A DNA stretch of 64,000 nt from Bin16 sp965206315. GTDB taxonomy: Bacteria; Chloroflexota; Dehalococcoidia; Lucifugimonadales; Australimonadaceae. Location: NCBI GenBank assembly GCA_965206315.1, contig OZ242210.1:1488001-1552000 (forward strand), read 5' to 3'. Positions 26,360 to 34,753 of this stretch are shown here, piece after piece. The notes beneath the pieces are model-generated. The model did not search any database, was not told where the DNA came from, and saw only the letters and a program-made list of their open reading frames with translations. The first letter of the stretch is position 1; every line of letters begins with the position of its first letter. Position numbers and translations under genes: made by a program.

Positions 26360-26983
26360 CTACCCGGCCTCGTATATCTCGAGACCCAGCGCCCGCTCGC
26401 CGGGCCCGCTCGACCGCCCCGGGCAGGCTGAAACCGCGACGATGCACGGCATCAACGCCCGCATGTCGATGTAGTCGCCAGCCTTCACGTCGAACGGCTC
26501 CTCCCAGAACGTCCGGCCGTTCTCGTCGATCCCCGTGCGCATGAAGATGTTGAACGGGTCGTGCACGTAGTTCCCGTCGAGGCCGAACGGCTCCACCGCC
26601 TTCGCGAGGATCTCCTGGCACCCCGGCGAGTCGATGCCGTAGCGCTCCACCCTGCTGACGGCGCAGCACCGCCCGCTGAGCATGTCGTGCGTGACCGCCC
26701 CGCTGGGCGACGGCCGGTGCTCGACGGTGTCCGCGGTGACCTCGAGCATCGGACGCTCCCATGGCGCCCGCGTCCAGAGGGTGTTCCCCGCGGTGGGATG
26801 GATCGTCTCCCGGCGGCGCGTCACCGACGACCCCAGGTGCTCCCAGGGGTTGTCCAGGTTGAACGCGTTGAAGTCGATAACCTGCGGGCCTTCCGGCTGC
26901 GTCAATCGCAGGAGCTGTCCCTCCCGCAGAACAACCGCCAGACCGTCGTGCTTCCTGACGACATGCGTCTCAAGCAGTCCCAC
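26360..26983 (-). CDS. DUF1989 urea-carboxylase-associated family protein
   Basis: The 207-aa protein matches DUF1989: PEGPQVIDFNAFNLDNPWEHL, HDMLSGRC, HDPFNIFMRTGIDENGRTFWEEP, GDYIDMRALMPCIVAVSACPG. Members are found beside urea carboxylase or aminomethyl transfer genes and contain conserved Cys and His that suggest metal binding. No urea amidolyase gene is nearby here. The protein is complete, and its start lies at the divergence from nothing on the plus strand; the surface gene follows on the same strand 21 bases after... its start is 21 bases left of that gene's stop at 27005. Confidence 0.82.
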   Translation of the reverse strand: MGLLETHVVRKHDGLAVVLREGQLLRLTQPEGPQVIDFNAFNLDNPWEHLGSSVTRRRETIHPTAGNTLWTRAPWERPMLEVTADTVEHRPSPSGAVTHDMLSGRCCAVSRVERYGIDSPGCQEILAKAVEPFGLDGNYVHDPFNIFMRTGIDENGRTFWEEPFDVKAGDYIDMRALMPCIVAVSACPGRSSGPGERALGLEIYEAG

Positions 26984-27004
26984 GTCGCCCTCCGAACGCA
27001 GAGC

Positions 27005-30000
27005 CTACGGAACGAGCGTGCCCGGCTCCGCGGACCACACCCAGTAGCCCTTGCCGTTCACGATCTCCGGAGGCTCGTCGTCGTCCGCCTCTTCGTCGTC
27101 CTTGTCGTCCTCCGGAGCGATGCGCACCCAGCGATGGTACTGCCCGTCGAAGGTGTAGGCGACGCGCCAATCGAAGCTGCCGAAGTAGTTGTCGGCCTCG
27201 CCGTCTCCGTCTCCCGCTCCCGGCGCCTTCCCTGCCGCGTTCTGGAACAGGTCTATGACGCCCAGGAGGTTCCAGCCGTGGTTCACGCGGATCGTCGGCG
27301 GCAGCGACGTCGTCTCCTGCTCCGGGATCAGCGGCGCGACCGTTGCGAACGACATCGCGTATACCCAGTAGCCGTAGCCCGCTTCGATCTCCGTCAGGCT
27401 GCCGCGCCACGAACCGTCCTCATCCACCGCCGCCGTCAGCCAGTTGCTGTCCTGGTACGACATCACTGCCGAGATTCCCCCACTGGGCGGGATCACGGCG
27501 TTCAGCGATGGGTCCACCGGCGTTCCCGGCACCGAGATCAGGTTCCAGCCCGGCGATATGTCGATCTCGTAGGCGCCGCGCGCCACCACCGAGAACGCGA
27601 ACTCGCCCTCAGCCTCGTTCCCCGCCTCGTCGACCGCCTTGTAGACGACCTCGTGGCGACCCTGCGCCAGGTTCCCCGCCTGGAGCGCGAACTGCGCATC
27701 GTCGACCCTGCTCAGCCGCGCCGACGCGTCGCCGCCGTTCAGCGTGATCTCGGTGATGTACACCTTCGCGTGCGAGTCCGAGAACTCCGCGTCCGGGTTG
27801 TCGCCCCCGCAGCCGCCGTTAGTGCCCGTGGGGCAGAGCGCGTACTCCTCCCCCTCCGTCGAGAACAGCATCGCCACGATCGGCCTCGCGCTCTCCGTTT
27901 CGTCGTCTTCCTGCCCACGGCGCGGCGTCACCCGCAACTCCGGCGTTGCGTCGTCGTTGAAGTCCGAGTCCAGCTCGAGCAGCAGCCCCGCCTCGTCCAT
28001 CGCCTCGACGTCGAGTGTGTCGCCGTCCGATGGGTTGTCCTGTCGTGATACCGGCTTCCAGCCGGGCGTCGAGAAGACGTTGCGGTTCTCGTCCTCCGCG
28101 GACACGATCACGCCGATCAGCTCGCCGAGGCCGGTCAGGCGGGACGCTTCGTACGCCCTGCGCCAGTGCAGCGGGTCCTCCTGCTCCACGAGCGCGCCGC
28201 CGGTCTGCACACTCCGTATCGAGTAGACGTACTTGCCGGTCTTCGTGCCGTTGTCCCTCGTCCCCTCGACCGTGTCGATGGCCACGAAGTAGACCGTTGG
28301 CCGGCGGCGCACCTCCTCGTCGGAGCGTACGTCCACGACGAATTCGCCGTCGCTGTTCGCGATCAGCCGCCCTTTCCCTTCCTCCCTGGCGGGCAGGGGG
28401 CCGGGGGTGAGGGTTGCCCCCTCCGCAAGCGCAGCAACGCCGACCCTGAAGAGCGGTGCGACGATGTCCTCCGCGGTGCGGTCGACGGAGTCGTTGGGGT
28501 TGCCTGCGAGGTCGTAGACGATCCCTCCGAAGAGCAGCACGTCCGGCGTCTCGTCGGATGCCAGCTCGTCCGCTAGCTGCAGGTAGATGCGGCTGCGGGG
28601 GTCGTCTATCGGGTTGCCTTCGATGTCCATGGCCATCTCGTCGCCAGTCAGGCGGCCGGGGTGGACGATGCCCACCACGCGATGGCCGGAGACCGTGAAC
28701 TGCTCGTGATCGATCCCGGAGCGCAACGGCTCACCGAAGTCCACCATGATGGAGTTCCGGTCGGGGACCTCCTTCTCTTCGCGCGTGTCGTAGCCGACGC
28801 CCGCCTGCACCGCGCGGACGGACGGCTCCGTATCGTCGATCGTGAACGTGTACGGCTGAGGGTTGTCCGTGTCGTCGTACCACCCGACGCTCACGGTCTC
28901 GTTGCCGGCGCGGTCCCTGGCTGTCACCTGCATCTCGTACGAGCCCTCGTCGAAGTTGTTCCCGCGCGCAGCGTACTCGTAGGCGACGCCGGGGCGGTCC
29001 CCGAGCAGCGTCCAACGCCCGATGTCCGTGATGTCCGACATGGAGCCTACCCGGAGGCTTATGTCGGCGGCCTTGCCGCTCACGGGGATCTGCCCGGCGG
29101 AGCGCACGGTGAGCGGTTCGCCGGAGGTCACCTGGTCGCGGTCGCCGTTGACCTGCGTGAGGTCGCCGTCCGCCGAGCGCACGAGTTCGCCGTCGTGCCG
29201 CAGGCCGGAGTCGTCGTCGCGCACCTCGAACGAGAAGTCGAGGCGGCCGGAACGCCAGGCGCTGTCGTGCTCCGGCGTGATCTCGTCCAGGTCCGGCCCC
29301 TCGCCGTCCACCTCCAGCGACACCTGACCGGCGCCCGCGATGCTGATAGTGACGGTGTCGCCGTGCCGCCCGAGGATCGAGGCAATCTCGGTCTGCCCCA
29401 CCCCATCCGTGTCGTAGTAAGGTTCCCCGCTGCTGCCCTCCACGCATAGCGGACCGTCACTCGACTCGTAGTCATCTTGCCCAGCGGGTAATTCGGCACG
29501 CGGGTCGAGGACGCGGACGAACGCCTGGTAATACGTGTTCCCCGAGCCCAACGGGGTCTCTGCCGTCGTTGGCATCTGCACCGTTATGGTGGCACGTCCG
29601 CTCCGCACCGTCGCCTCAACACAGCCGTCCGCGTTCGGTGTCACTTTGGAATCGACCGCCGTGATGAGGATCGTGTTGTGCGCGTCGGGATCGTTGGAGA
29701 CGTAGAGCGTGCCGTCGAAGAACGTGTACTGAGGCTGTACCTCCGGGTTCGCCAGGTACGCGGTGTCGCCCGTGGTGTGCTCGTCGTCGGTTATCCCTGA
29801 GATGCGTGAGTAGGGAGGATCAGTGGGGACGTACGTGTTATAGGTGCTGTTGAATGCGTTCTTCGCGAGCTTCGCGTCCGCGATGTCGGAGAACACGCCG
29901 ACGCTGAACCCGCCGCTGCCGGTCTTGCCTTCCGTCTTGTCGAAGGTCTGGCCGGACGCAGGCAGCAGCAACAGCGACACAGCGGCTGCCGCCGCGAGCA

Positions 30001-30049
30001 TCGCCAGCAGGACCAGGGGTGTGTGTCTTCGGATAAGCATGGCCTTCAT
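27005..30049 (-). CDS. Large secreted Ig-like surface protein (paralog 3)
   Basis: The 1014-aa protein is a full-length relative of the two surface genes at the left of the window. It has a signal peptide (MLIRRHTPLVLLAM then a hydrophobic Ala-rich core ending ASGQ), Ig-like domains with the shared phrases (GPDLDEITPEHD, TARDRAGNET, GVGYDTREEKEV, SDEEVRRRPTVYF), and the C-terminal WNL module (SPGWNLISVPGTP, AGYGYWV, HGWNLLGV, YWVWSAEPGTLVP). A segment near residues 545-560 is encoded by a dispersed repeat (28371-28415). A second ATG nine bases downstream (30040) is also possible as the start. Confidence 0.87.
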   Translation of the reverse strand: MKAMLIRRHTPLVLLAMLAAAAAVSLLLLPASGQTFDKTEGKTGSGGFSVGVFSDIADAKLAKNAFNSTYNTYVPTDPPYSRISGITDDEHTTGDTAYLANPEVQPQYTFFDGTLYVSNDPDAHNTILITAVDSKVTPNADGCVEATVRSGRATITVQMPTTAETPLGSGNTYYQAFVRVLDPRAELPAGQDDYESSDGPLCVEGSSGEPYYDTDGVGQTEIASILGRHGDTVTISIAGAGQVSLEVDGEGPDLDEITPEHDSAWRSGRLDFSFEVRDDDSGLRHDGELVRSADGDLTQVNGDRDQVTSGEPLTVRSAGQIPVSGKAADISLRVGSMSDITDIGRWTLLGDRPGVAYEYAARGNNFDEGSYEMQVTARDRAGNETVSVGWYDDTDNPQPYTFTIDDTEPSVRAVQAGVGYDTREEKEVPDRNSIMVDFGEPLRSGIDHEQFTVSGHRVVGIVHPGRLTGDEMAMDIEGNPIDDPRSRIYLQLADELASDETPDVLLFGGIVYDLAGNPNDSVDRTAEDIVAPLFRVGVAALAEGATLTPGPLPAREEGKGRLIANSDGEFVVDVRSDEEVRRRPTVYFVAIDTVEGTRDNGTKTGKYVYSIRSVQTGGALVEQEDPLHWRRAYEASRLTGLGELIGVIVSAEDENRNVFSTPGWKPVSRQDNPSDGDTLDVEAMDEAGLLLELDSDFNDDATPELRVTPRRGQEDDETESARPIVAMLFSTEGEEYALCPTGTNGGCGGDNPDAEFSDSHAKVYITEITLNGGDASARLSRVDDAQFALQAGNLAQGRHEVVYKAVDEAGNEAEGEFAFSVVARGAYEIDISPGWNLISVPGTPVDPSLNAVIPPSGGISAVMSYQDSNWLTAAVDEDGSWRGSLTEIEAGYGYWVYAMSFATVAPLIPEQETTSLPPTIRVNHGWNLLGVIDLFQNAAGKAPGAGDGDGEADNYFGSFDWRVAYTFDGQYHRWVRIAPEDDKDDEEADDDEPPEIVNGKGYWVWSAEPGTLVP
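28371..28415 (-). repeat. Family A repeat inserted in frame in surface paralog 3
   Basis: The segment has the same CCCTCACCCC...CCCTGCC...AGGGAGG structure as the intergenic family A repeats and encodes LTPGPLPAREEGKG, which is absent from the aligned position of both paralogs. Confidence 0.65.
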
Positions 30050-30132
30050 ACCATCGTAACCCGAACGTCACCACCGCGTCACCACGACAAGGACGACAGG
30101 GAGAGTCGACCTGGACAGGACGGAGACACCGT

Positions 30133-30156
30133 AGGGGCGGCCCGAAGGCCGCCCCT
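30133..30156 (-). terminator. Hairpin terminator after dnaK
   Basis: A perfect 10-bp stem (30133-30142 with 30147-30156, loop CGAA) lies 31 bases beyond the dnaK stop codon. Confidence 0.7.
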
Positions 30157-30186
30157 GGCGATGTCTTACACGGCGTGAGGCGTGTC

Positions 30187-32100
30187 TTACACCTCGCGGT
30201 ACTCGCCCTCGATGGTGTCGTCGTCTCCGGCGTCGCTGGCGCCATCGTCGGAGGGCGGGGCGTCGTCCGGGCCGGACGCTGCAGCCTCGGCCTGCTGGCG
30301 GGCGTAGACCGCCTCGCCGATCTTCTGGACGGCGGCGGAGAGCGCCTGGGTGGCCGCCTGCAGCGACGCGGCGTCCGCGTCCTCCTGCGCGAGTACGCTC
30401 CGCACGTCGGCGATGCGCGCCTCGACCTCGCTCTTCAGGTCGGCGTCGATCTGCTCGCCGAACTCCTGCAGCGTCTTCTCGGCCTGGTAGGCGCTGGTGT
30501 CGGCGATGTTGCGCGCCTCGATCTGCTCGCGCTTGCGGGCGTCCTCCTCGGCGTGCGCCTCCGCCTCCTTCACCAGCCGCTCGACCTCGTCCTTGGCGAG
30601 GCCGGAGCTTGCGGTGATGGTGATGCGCTGCTCCTTGCCGGTGGCCTTGTCCTTCGCGGAGACGTTCAGGATGCCGTTGGCGTCCAGGTCGAACGACACC
30701 TCGATCTGGGGGATGCCGCGCGGCGCGGGTGCGATGCCGTCCAGGTTGAAGCGGCCGATCGTCTTGTTCTCCCCGGCCATCGTGCGCTCGCCCTGCAGCA
30801 CGTGTATCTCCACGCTGGGCTGGCCGTCCGCGGCGGTGGTGAACATCTCGCTCATGGACGTGGGGATGGTGGTGTTGCGCTTGATGAGCGGCGTCGCCAC
30901 CCCTCCGAGCGTCTCGATGCCGAGCGTGAGCGGCGTCACGTCCAGCAGCAGGATGTCGGTGACGTCGCCCTGCAGGACGCCGGCCTGGATGGCCGCGCCG
31001 ACGGCGACGACCTCGTCCGGGTTGACGCCCTTGTGCGGCTCCTTGCCGAACAGCTCCTTCGCCCGGTCGATGACCGCAGGCATGCGCGTCATGCCGCCCA
31101 CGAGGACAACCTCCGCGACGTCGCCGGCGCTGACGCCCGCGTCCTTCAGCGCCTGCTGGCACGGGCCGACGGTGCGGGCGACGAGGTCGACGGTCAGCTG
31201 CTCCAGCTTGGAGCGGGTGAGGCTCATCGCCAGGTGCTTCGGGCCGGAGGCGTCCGCCGTGACGAACGGCAGGTTGATCTCCGTCTGCTGCGCGCTGGAG
31301 AGCTCGATCTTCGCGCGCTCGGCGGCCTCCTTCAGGCGCTGGAGGGCCATGCGGTCCTCGCGCAGGTCGATGCCCTGCTCGCGCTTGAACTCGTCGGCGA
31401 GCCAGTCGATGACGCGCTGGTCGAAGTCGTCGCCGCCGAGGTGCGTGTCGCCGTTCGTGGACTTCACCTCGAAGACGCCGTCGCCGATGTGGAGGATGGA
31501 GATGTCGAAGGTGCCGCCGCCCAGGTCGTAGACGGCGATGACCTCGTCCTGGTGCTTGTCGAGCCCATAGGCGAGCGCGGCGGCAGTGGGCTCGTTGATG
31601 ATGCGCAGCACCTCCAGGCCCGCGATCGTCCCGGCGTCCTTGGTCGCCTGCCGCTGGCTGTCGTTGAAGTAGGCGGGCACCGTGATGACGGCCTGGTTCA
31701 CCGGCTCGCCGAGCTTGGCCTCCGCGTCGGACTTGAGCTTCTGGAGCACCATGGCGGAGATCTCCGGCGGCGAGTAGTCGCGGTCGTTCATGACGACGGC
31801 GGCGTCTCCCGCCTTGCCGGCCTTGGTGACGTAGCCGAGCGTCTTGCGCTCCGCATCGGTCTCGGTGAACTTCCGCCCGATGAGCCGCTTCACGGAGTAG
31901 ACGGTGTTCGTCGGGTTCGTCACCGCCTGCCGCTTGGCCACCATGCCGACGTACCGCTCGCCGTTCTTCGGGTTGACTGCGACCACGGACGGCGTCGTGC
32001 GTCCGCCCTCGGTGTTCTCGAGGACGAGCGGCTCCCCCGCCTCCATGACGGCCATCGCCGAGTTCGTCGTTCCGAGGTCTATGCCTATTACCTTCGCCAT
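30187..32100 (-). CDS. dnaK: Chaperone protein DnaK (Hsp70)
   Basis: The 637-aa chaperone has the ATPase domain (AKVIGIDLGTTNS at the start, PAYFNDSQRQATKDAG, VYDLGGGTFDISI) and the substrate domain (DVTPLTLGIETLGG, LIKRNTTIPT), then a lid and an acidic tail (PPSDDGASDAGDDD). ATG 32100 is preferred over one 9 bases upstream because it has GAAGGAG at proper spacing and gives the canonical MAKVIGIDLGTT start. It folds and refolds proteins with GrpE and DnaJ. It follows grpE in an hspR-grpE-dnaK operon; no dnaJ is seen here. Confidence 0.97.
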   Translation of the reverse strand: MAKVIGIDLGTTNSAMAVMEAGEPLVLENTEGGRTTPSVVAVNPKNGERYVGMVAKRQAVTNPTNTVYSVKRLIGRKFTETDAERKTLGYVTKAGKAGDAAVVMNDRDYSPPEISAMVLQKLKSDAEAKLGEPVNQAVITVPAYFNDSQRQATKDAGTIAGLEVLRIINEPTAAALAYGLDKHQDEVIAVYDLGGGTFDISILHIGDGVFEVKSTNGDTHLGGDDFDQRVIDWLADEFKREQGIDLREDRMALQRLKEAAERAKIELSSAQQTEINLPFVTADASGPKHLAMSLTRSKLEQLTVDLVARTVGPCQQALKDAGVSAGDVAEVVLVGGMTRMPAVIDRAKELFGKEPHKGVNPDEVVAVGAAIQAGVLQGDVTDILLLDVTPLTLGIETLGGVATPLIKRNTTIPTSMSEMFTTAADGQPSVEIHVLQGERTMAGENKTIGRFNLDGIAPAPRGIPQIEVSFDLDANGILNVSAKDKATGKEQRITITASSGLAKDEVERLVKEAEAHAEEDARKREQIEARNIADTSAYQAEKTLQEFGEQIDADLKSEVEARIADVRSVLAQEDADAASLQAATQALSAAVQKIGEAVYARQQAEAAASGPDDAPPSDDGASDAGDDDTIEGEYREV

Positions 32101-32105
32101 TCCGG

Positions 32106-32678
32106 TCACTCCTTCGCTTGTTCGTCGTTGGTTGTCGTGTCGTCGCCCGCCGCTGCGCCTTGCGAGACGACGACCTGTGCGGCGCGCAGCACCCGGTCAG
32201 CACTGTGGTAGCCAGGCTGTAAGGTCTTGATAACCGTACCTTCGGGCTGAACAGTGCTAGGGATGAAGGCAAGAGCCTCATGCCGAGTAGGATCGAATAC
32301 CTCGCCCTCTGCAGGGTCAAGAATTGCAACGCCTTGTCTAGCGAGACGTTGGACCATGTCATCAAAGGCAATCTTGATGCCTCCGTACAAATTAGGGTCA
32401 GCATCAGCAGGGAGGTTAACGACAGTCGCCCAAATATGGTCGACCATAGGTATGAAGAGGTTCTCCACCATTCGTGTAAACGCCTTATGGGCTTCCATTT
32501 GGCGCTCCTCTTCTACTCTCCGCTTGTAGTTGACCAGGTCGGCCTGCGCGCGCTGGGCTATCGCCTTCATCTCGTCGCGCTCGCGCTCCGCTTGCGCGAT
32601 GGAATCCTCCGGGGTCTGCGCCCCGGCCGCCTCGGGCTGGCCGACGCCGGTCTGTTCGTGCTCTTCGTTCGCGACCAT
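32106..32678 (-). CDS. grpE: GrpE nucleotide exchange factor
   Basis: The 190-aa protein has an acidic N-terminal tail, the long helix (AQRAQADLVNYKRRVEEER) and the C-terminal beta wing (FDPTRHEALAFIPSTVQPEGTVIKTLQPGYHSADRVLRAAQVVVSQG). It exchanges ADP for ATP on DnaK. The gene body between about 32215 and 32520 is much less GC-rich (about 52% by hand count) than its flanks. It lies two bases after hspR and five bases before the dnaK start. Confidence 0.93.
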   Translation of the reverse strand: MVANEEHEQTGVGQPEAAGAQTPEDSIAQAERERDEMKAIAQRAQADLVNYKRRVEEERQMEAHKAFTRMVENLFIPMVDHIWATVVNLPADADPNLYGGIKIAFDDMVQRLARQGVAILDPAEGEVFDPTRHEALAFIPSTVQPEGTVIKTLQPGYHSADRVLRAAQVVVSQGAAAGDDTTTNDEQAKE

Positions 32679-32680
32679 GC

Positions 32681-33190
32681 TTACTGCTCTCCGGGCTTCC
32701 GTGGGGTCGGCCTGCTCGTGCCGAGGAACAACTCCATGATGTCCTGCATCGCCTGCTCGAACGGCATGGCCGCGCGCGCGGGCCGCGTTGGCGGTGCCTG
32801 CGACGCCTCCATCGCCGAGGAGAGGCGGTCGAAGACGGCCATCGCCATCTCGACGCCGGCAAGGTTCAGGCGCATCTCGTCCACGAGGTGCTTGATCATG
32901 CGCAGTTTCGCGATGTCGCGCTCCGAGTAGAGGCGCAGCATGCCGACCGTGCGCGACGGTCGCACGAGCCCCACGCGCTCGTACTTGCGGAGCGTCTGCG
33001 GGTGCATGTGCAGGATGCGCGCGGCCACGCTGATGATGTACAGCCCCTCCTCCGGGACGGGAGCGTCCTGCGGGCGCTCCGCCGGGGCCTGCGGCTGCCG
33101 TGCGGGAGGCGCGGCGCGCTGCCCCTCGGCGGTTATCCGAAGGGACGACAGGAGCCGTTCAGTGGCCGTTGGTCTGCGTCGCTGTTGCAT
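32681..33190 (-). CDS. hspR: HspR-type MerR-family heat-shock repressor
   Basis: The 169-aa protein has a MerR-like winged HTH (about residues 50-90: YIISVAARILHMHPQTLRKYERVGLVRPSRT, then RLYSERDIAKLRMIKHL). This matches HspR of Actinobacteria, which represses the dnaK operon together with DnaK as co-repressor. Unusually, hspR is the first gene here, ahead of grpE and dnaK. An N-terminal tail of about 45 Pro/Arg-rich residues precedes the HTH. A palindromic promoter region at 33244-33282 is the likely operator. Confidence 0.88.
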   Translation of the reverse strand: MQQRRRPTATERLLSSLRITAEGQRAAPPARQPQAPAERPQDAPVPEEGLYIISVAARILHMHPQTLRKYERVGLVRPSRTVGMLRLYSERDIAKLRMIKHLVDEMRLNLAGVEMAMAVFDRLSSAMEASQAPPTRPARAAMPFEQAMQDIMELFLGTSRPTPRKPGEQ

Positions 33191-33243
33191 CGCTACTGCC
33201 TCGCGGTGAGGGTGCTGTCTTCACCTCTGTGTCGGTAGTCCGT

Positions 33244-33282
33244 ATGATATGTATTGACACAGTCCATGTCAACTCTTATCAT
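33244..33282. promoter_or_regulatory. Symmetric overlapping divergent promoters with palindromic operator
   Basis: Plus strand: TTGACA (33254-33259), 17-base spacer, TATCAT (33277-33282). Minus strand: TTGACA (33272-33267), 17-base spacer, TATCAT (33249-33244). The two -35 boxes form an inverted repeat TTGACA-N7-TGTCAA, so one palindrome serves both promoters. The minus promoter reads hspR-grpE-dnaK; the plus one reads the zinc-ribbon gene. Confidence 0.8.
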
Positions 33283-33382
33283 GCGGACACAGCGGAAAGG
33301 AGGCTCCGCTGAGATCGAGAGAACCGAACTCGGTCCACCGGCGTAGTTCTCTATGAAAGGTGAGTGGGGAAGGAGGACACCG

Positions 33383-33571
33383 ATGATACTCTTCAAAGCC
33401 TGCCAGCGGTGTAACGGGGACCTTTACGACGCAGCCGACATCTACGGGCCTTACCTGGAATGCATCCAGTGCGGCCACATGATCGACCTGCCGGACGGAC
33501 GACTCGCCAAGGCCGAAGCGGAAGGACGCGCGCTCAGGGCGGCGAAGGTGGCGGTGAGAGCGGCGGCGTGA
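33383..33571 (+). CDS. Small zinc-ribbon protein
   Basis: The 62-aa protein has two CxxC pairs (CQRC and CIQC) separated by about 24 residues, the pattern of a zinc ribbon, followed by an Ala/Arg-rich helix. ATG 33383 is chosen because AAGGAGG lies at correct spacing. Its promoter is the mirror image of that of the hspR operon, so it is probably heat- or stress-regulated. Partner and function are unknown. Confidence 0.78.
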   Translation: MILFKACQRCNGDLYDAADIYGPYLECIQCGHMIDLPDGRLAKAEAEGRALRAAKVAVRAAA

Positions 33572-33616
33572 GACGAAGCGCACGCCCTTCGTGAGGCATA
33601 CGGCGGACCCGGCGGA

Positions 33617-33644
33617 GCCCCGCCTCTCCAACGAGAGGCGGGGC
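33617..33644. terminator. Hairpin terminator between convergent genes
   Basis: A perfect 12-bp stem (33617-33628 with 33633-33644, loop CAAC) sits between the zinc-ribbon gene and the DUF309 gene and can serve both strands. Confidence 0.75.
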
Positions 33645-33650
33645 GTTCGC

Positions 33651-34130
33651 TTATCTCGGGGCATCGACGTCCGTCCTGGTGATGGTGGGGAACGGCGGGC
33701 CGAAGTGTCCGTCGCCGGCGGCGAGCCGGGCGTTCACGTCGTCCATCAGTCGCTGCGTGTCCACGCCGGCGTAGGCCGGGGCGAACGCCCGCAGGATGCG
33801 CACGGCCTCGGTCAGCTGGCTCCGCATCCCCTTCTCGTTCCGGCGCAGTGCGTGGGCGAACCCCGCGCCGAGCTTCGTGAGCGCAAGCAGGAAGAGCCGC
33901 TCCGGGTACGGCGCGTCCTTCCAGATCTCCTCGAACGTGTCGTGGCTGTCGCGGAACCGCCCGTCGTTGAACTCGGCGATGCCGCGCTGCAGCGTTGCGG
34001 ACCGCGCGAGCGACGCGCCGTCGCCTCCGTCGCCGGTGCCCGCGACGTACGCGAGCCACTGAGCGTCGGCCTGGCGGCGGGCGCCGTGCGGGAACTCCTG
34101 CGGGGGACGGGCGAGCGGCTGCTGCGCCAT
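33651..34130 (-). CDS. DUF309 protein
   Basis: The 159-aa all-helical protein carries the DUF309 motif FNDGRFRDSHDTFEEIWKDAP with the H-x3-EE-x-W pattern, followed by LFLLALTKLGAGFAHALRRN. The domain is a small helical bundle of unknown role. ATG 34130 overlaps the stop of the upstream ccmE by one base, making coupling likely; upstream in-frame codons would lie inside ccmE. Confidence 0.82.
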   Translation of the reverse strand: MAQQPLARPPQEFPHGARRQADAQWLAYVAGTGDGGDGASLARSATLQRGIAEFNDGRFRDSHDTFEEIWKDAPYPERLFLLALTKLGAGFAHALRRNEKGMRSQLTEAVRILRAFAPAYAGVDTQRLMDDVNARLAAGDGHFGPPFPTITRTDVDAPR

Positions 34131-34636
34131 CAGGCGCCAGAGGTCGTGGCGGAGGAGCCCTCGTATTCGTACGGGGCTTCGCCCTCGAGCGACTGGTACT
34201 TGGAGGCGCACTTCACGAAGACGCGGTCGGTCATGAACACGCCGCCGGGCTCGTAAGTGCCCTCGAGCACGATCTCCGAGTGCGGGTTGAAGAAGAGGTC
34301 CGGCAGCACGCCGTCGTACGTGGCGTCGATCTGCGCGCCGTTCTCGTGCAACTGGAACGTCGCAATGGTGTTCTCGGTGCTTGCTCGGTCGAAGGAGCCC
34401 TCGACGAGCGCGCCCTTCACCTTGAGCGACTCCCCGGCGGCGGGGCCCTGCGCGACGAGCTCGTCGACCGTCAGGTAGAACGACGTTGCCGCCTGGAACG
34501 CGGTGAACCCGAAGTAGCCGAATGCGGCGAGCAGCACGATGCCGACGATGATGAGCTTGCGCTGCTTCGTGAGGAACGAGGGCGCATCGGTAGCGCCAAC
34601 GGGCGTTGCGGGCTGTTCTGCGGGCGTGTACTGCAT
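34130..34636 (-). CDS. ccmE: CcmE heme chaperone, CxxxY variant
   Basis: The 168-aa protein has one N-terminal transmembrane helix (about 28-47) and the CcmE OB-fold (TVDELVAQGPAAGESLKVKGALVEGS, YDGVLPDLF, EIVLEGTYEPGGVFMTDRVFVKC). CcmE carries heme to apocytochrome c by a covalent bond, usually through the His of HxxxY. Here the position reads C143-A-S-K-Y147, the Cys-type variant known from archaea and Desulfovibrio. The other ccm genes lie 5 kb to the right. Confidence 0.9.
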   Translation of the reverse strand: MQYTPAEQPATPVGATDAPSFLTKQRKLIIVGIVLLAAFGYFGFTAFQAATSFYLTVDELVAQGPAAGESLKVKGALVEGSFDRASTENTIATFQLHENGAQIDATYDGVLPDLFFNPHSEIVLEGTYEPGGVFMTDRVFVKCASKYQSLEGEAPYEYEGSSATTSGA

Positions 34637-34753
34637 GGGTCTGCGCCAGAGTCTGTGAACCGCTTCACATTGTAGCAGAATCCCCGCTCCCCTCTGAGGA
34701 GCGGGGACTCGTTGCTGCTATGTCTCCGATCGCCTTCGCAGGCGCTGGTCGGG

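Noticed and set aside
30175..32211. A 678-codon open frame on the plus strand opposite dnaK
   Set aside because: It mirrors dnaK codons, is Val/Leu/Arg-biased with no recognisable domain, and GC-rich genes often leave the opposite strand open.
33191..33382. CIRCE element (HrcA operator) for the dnaK operon
   Set aside because: No TTAGCACTC-N9-GAGTGCTAA sequence is present; the palindrome found is TTGACA-N7-TGTCAA and the first gene is HspR.
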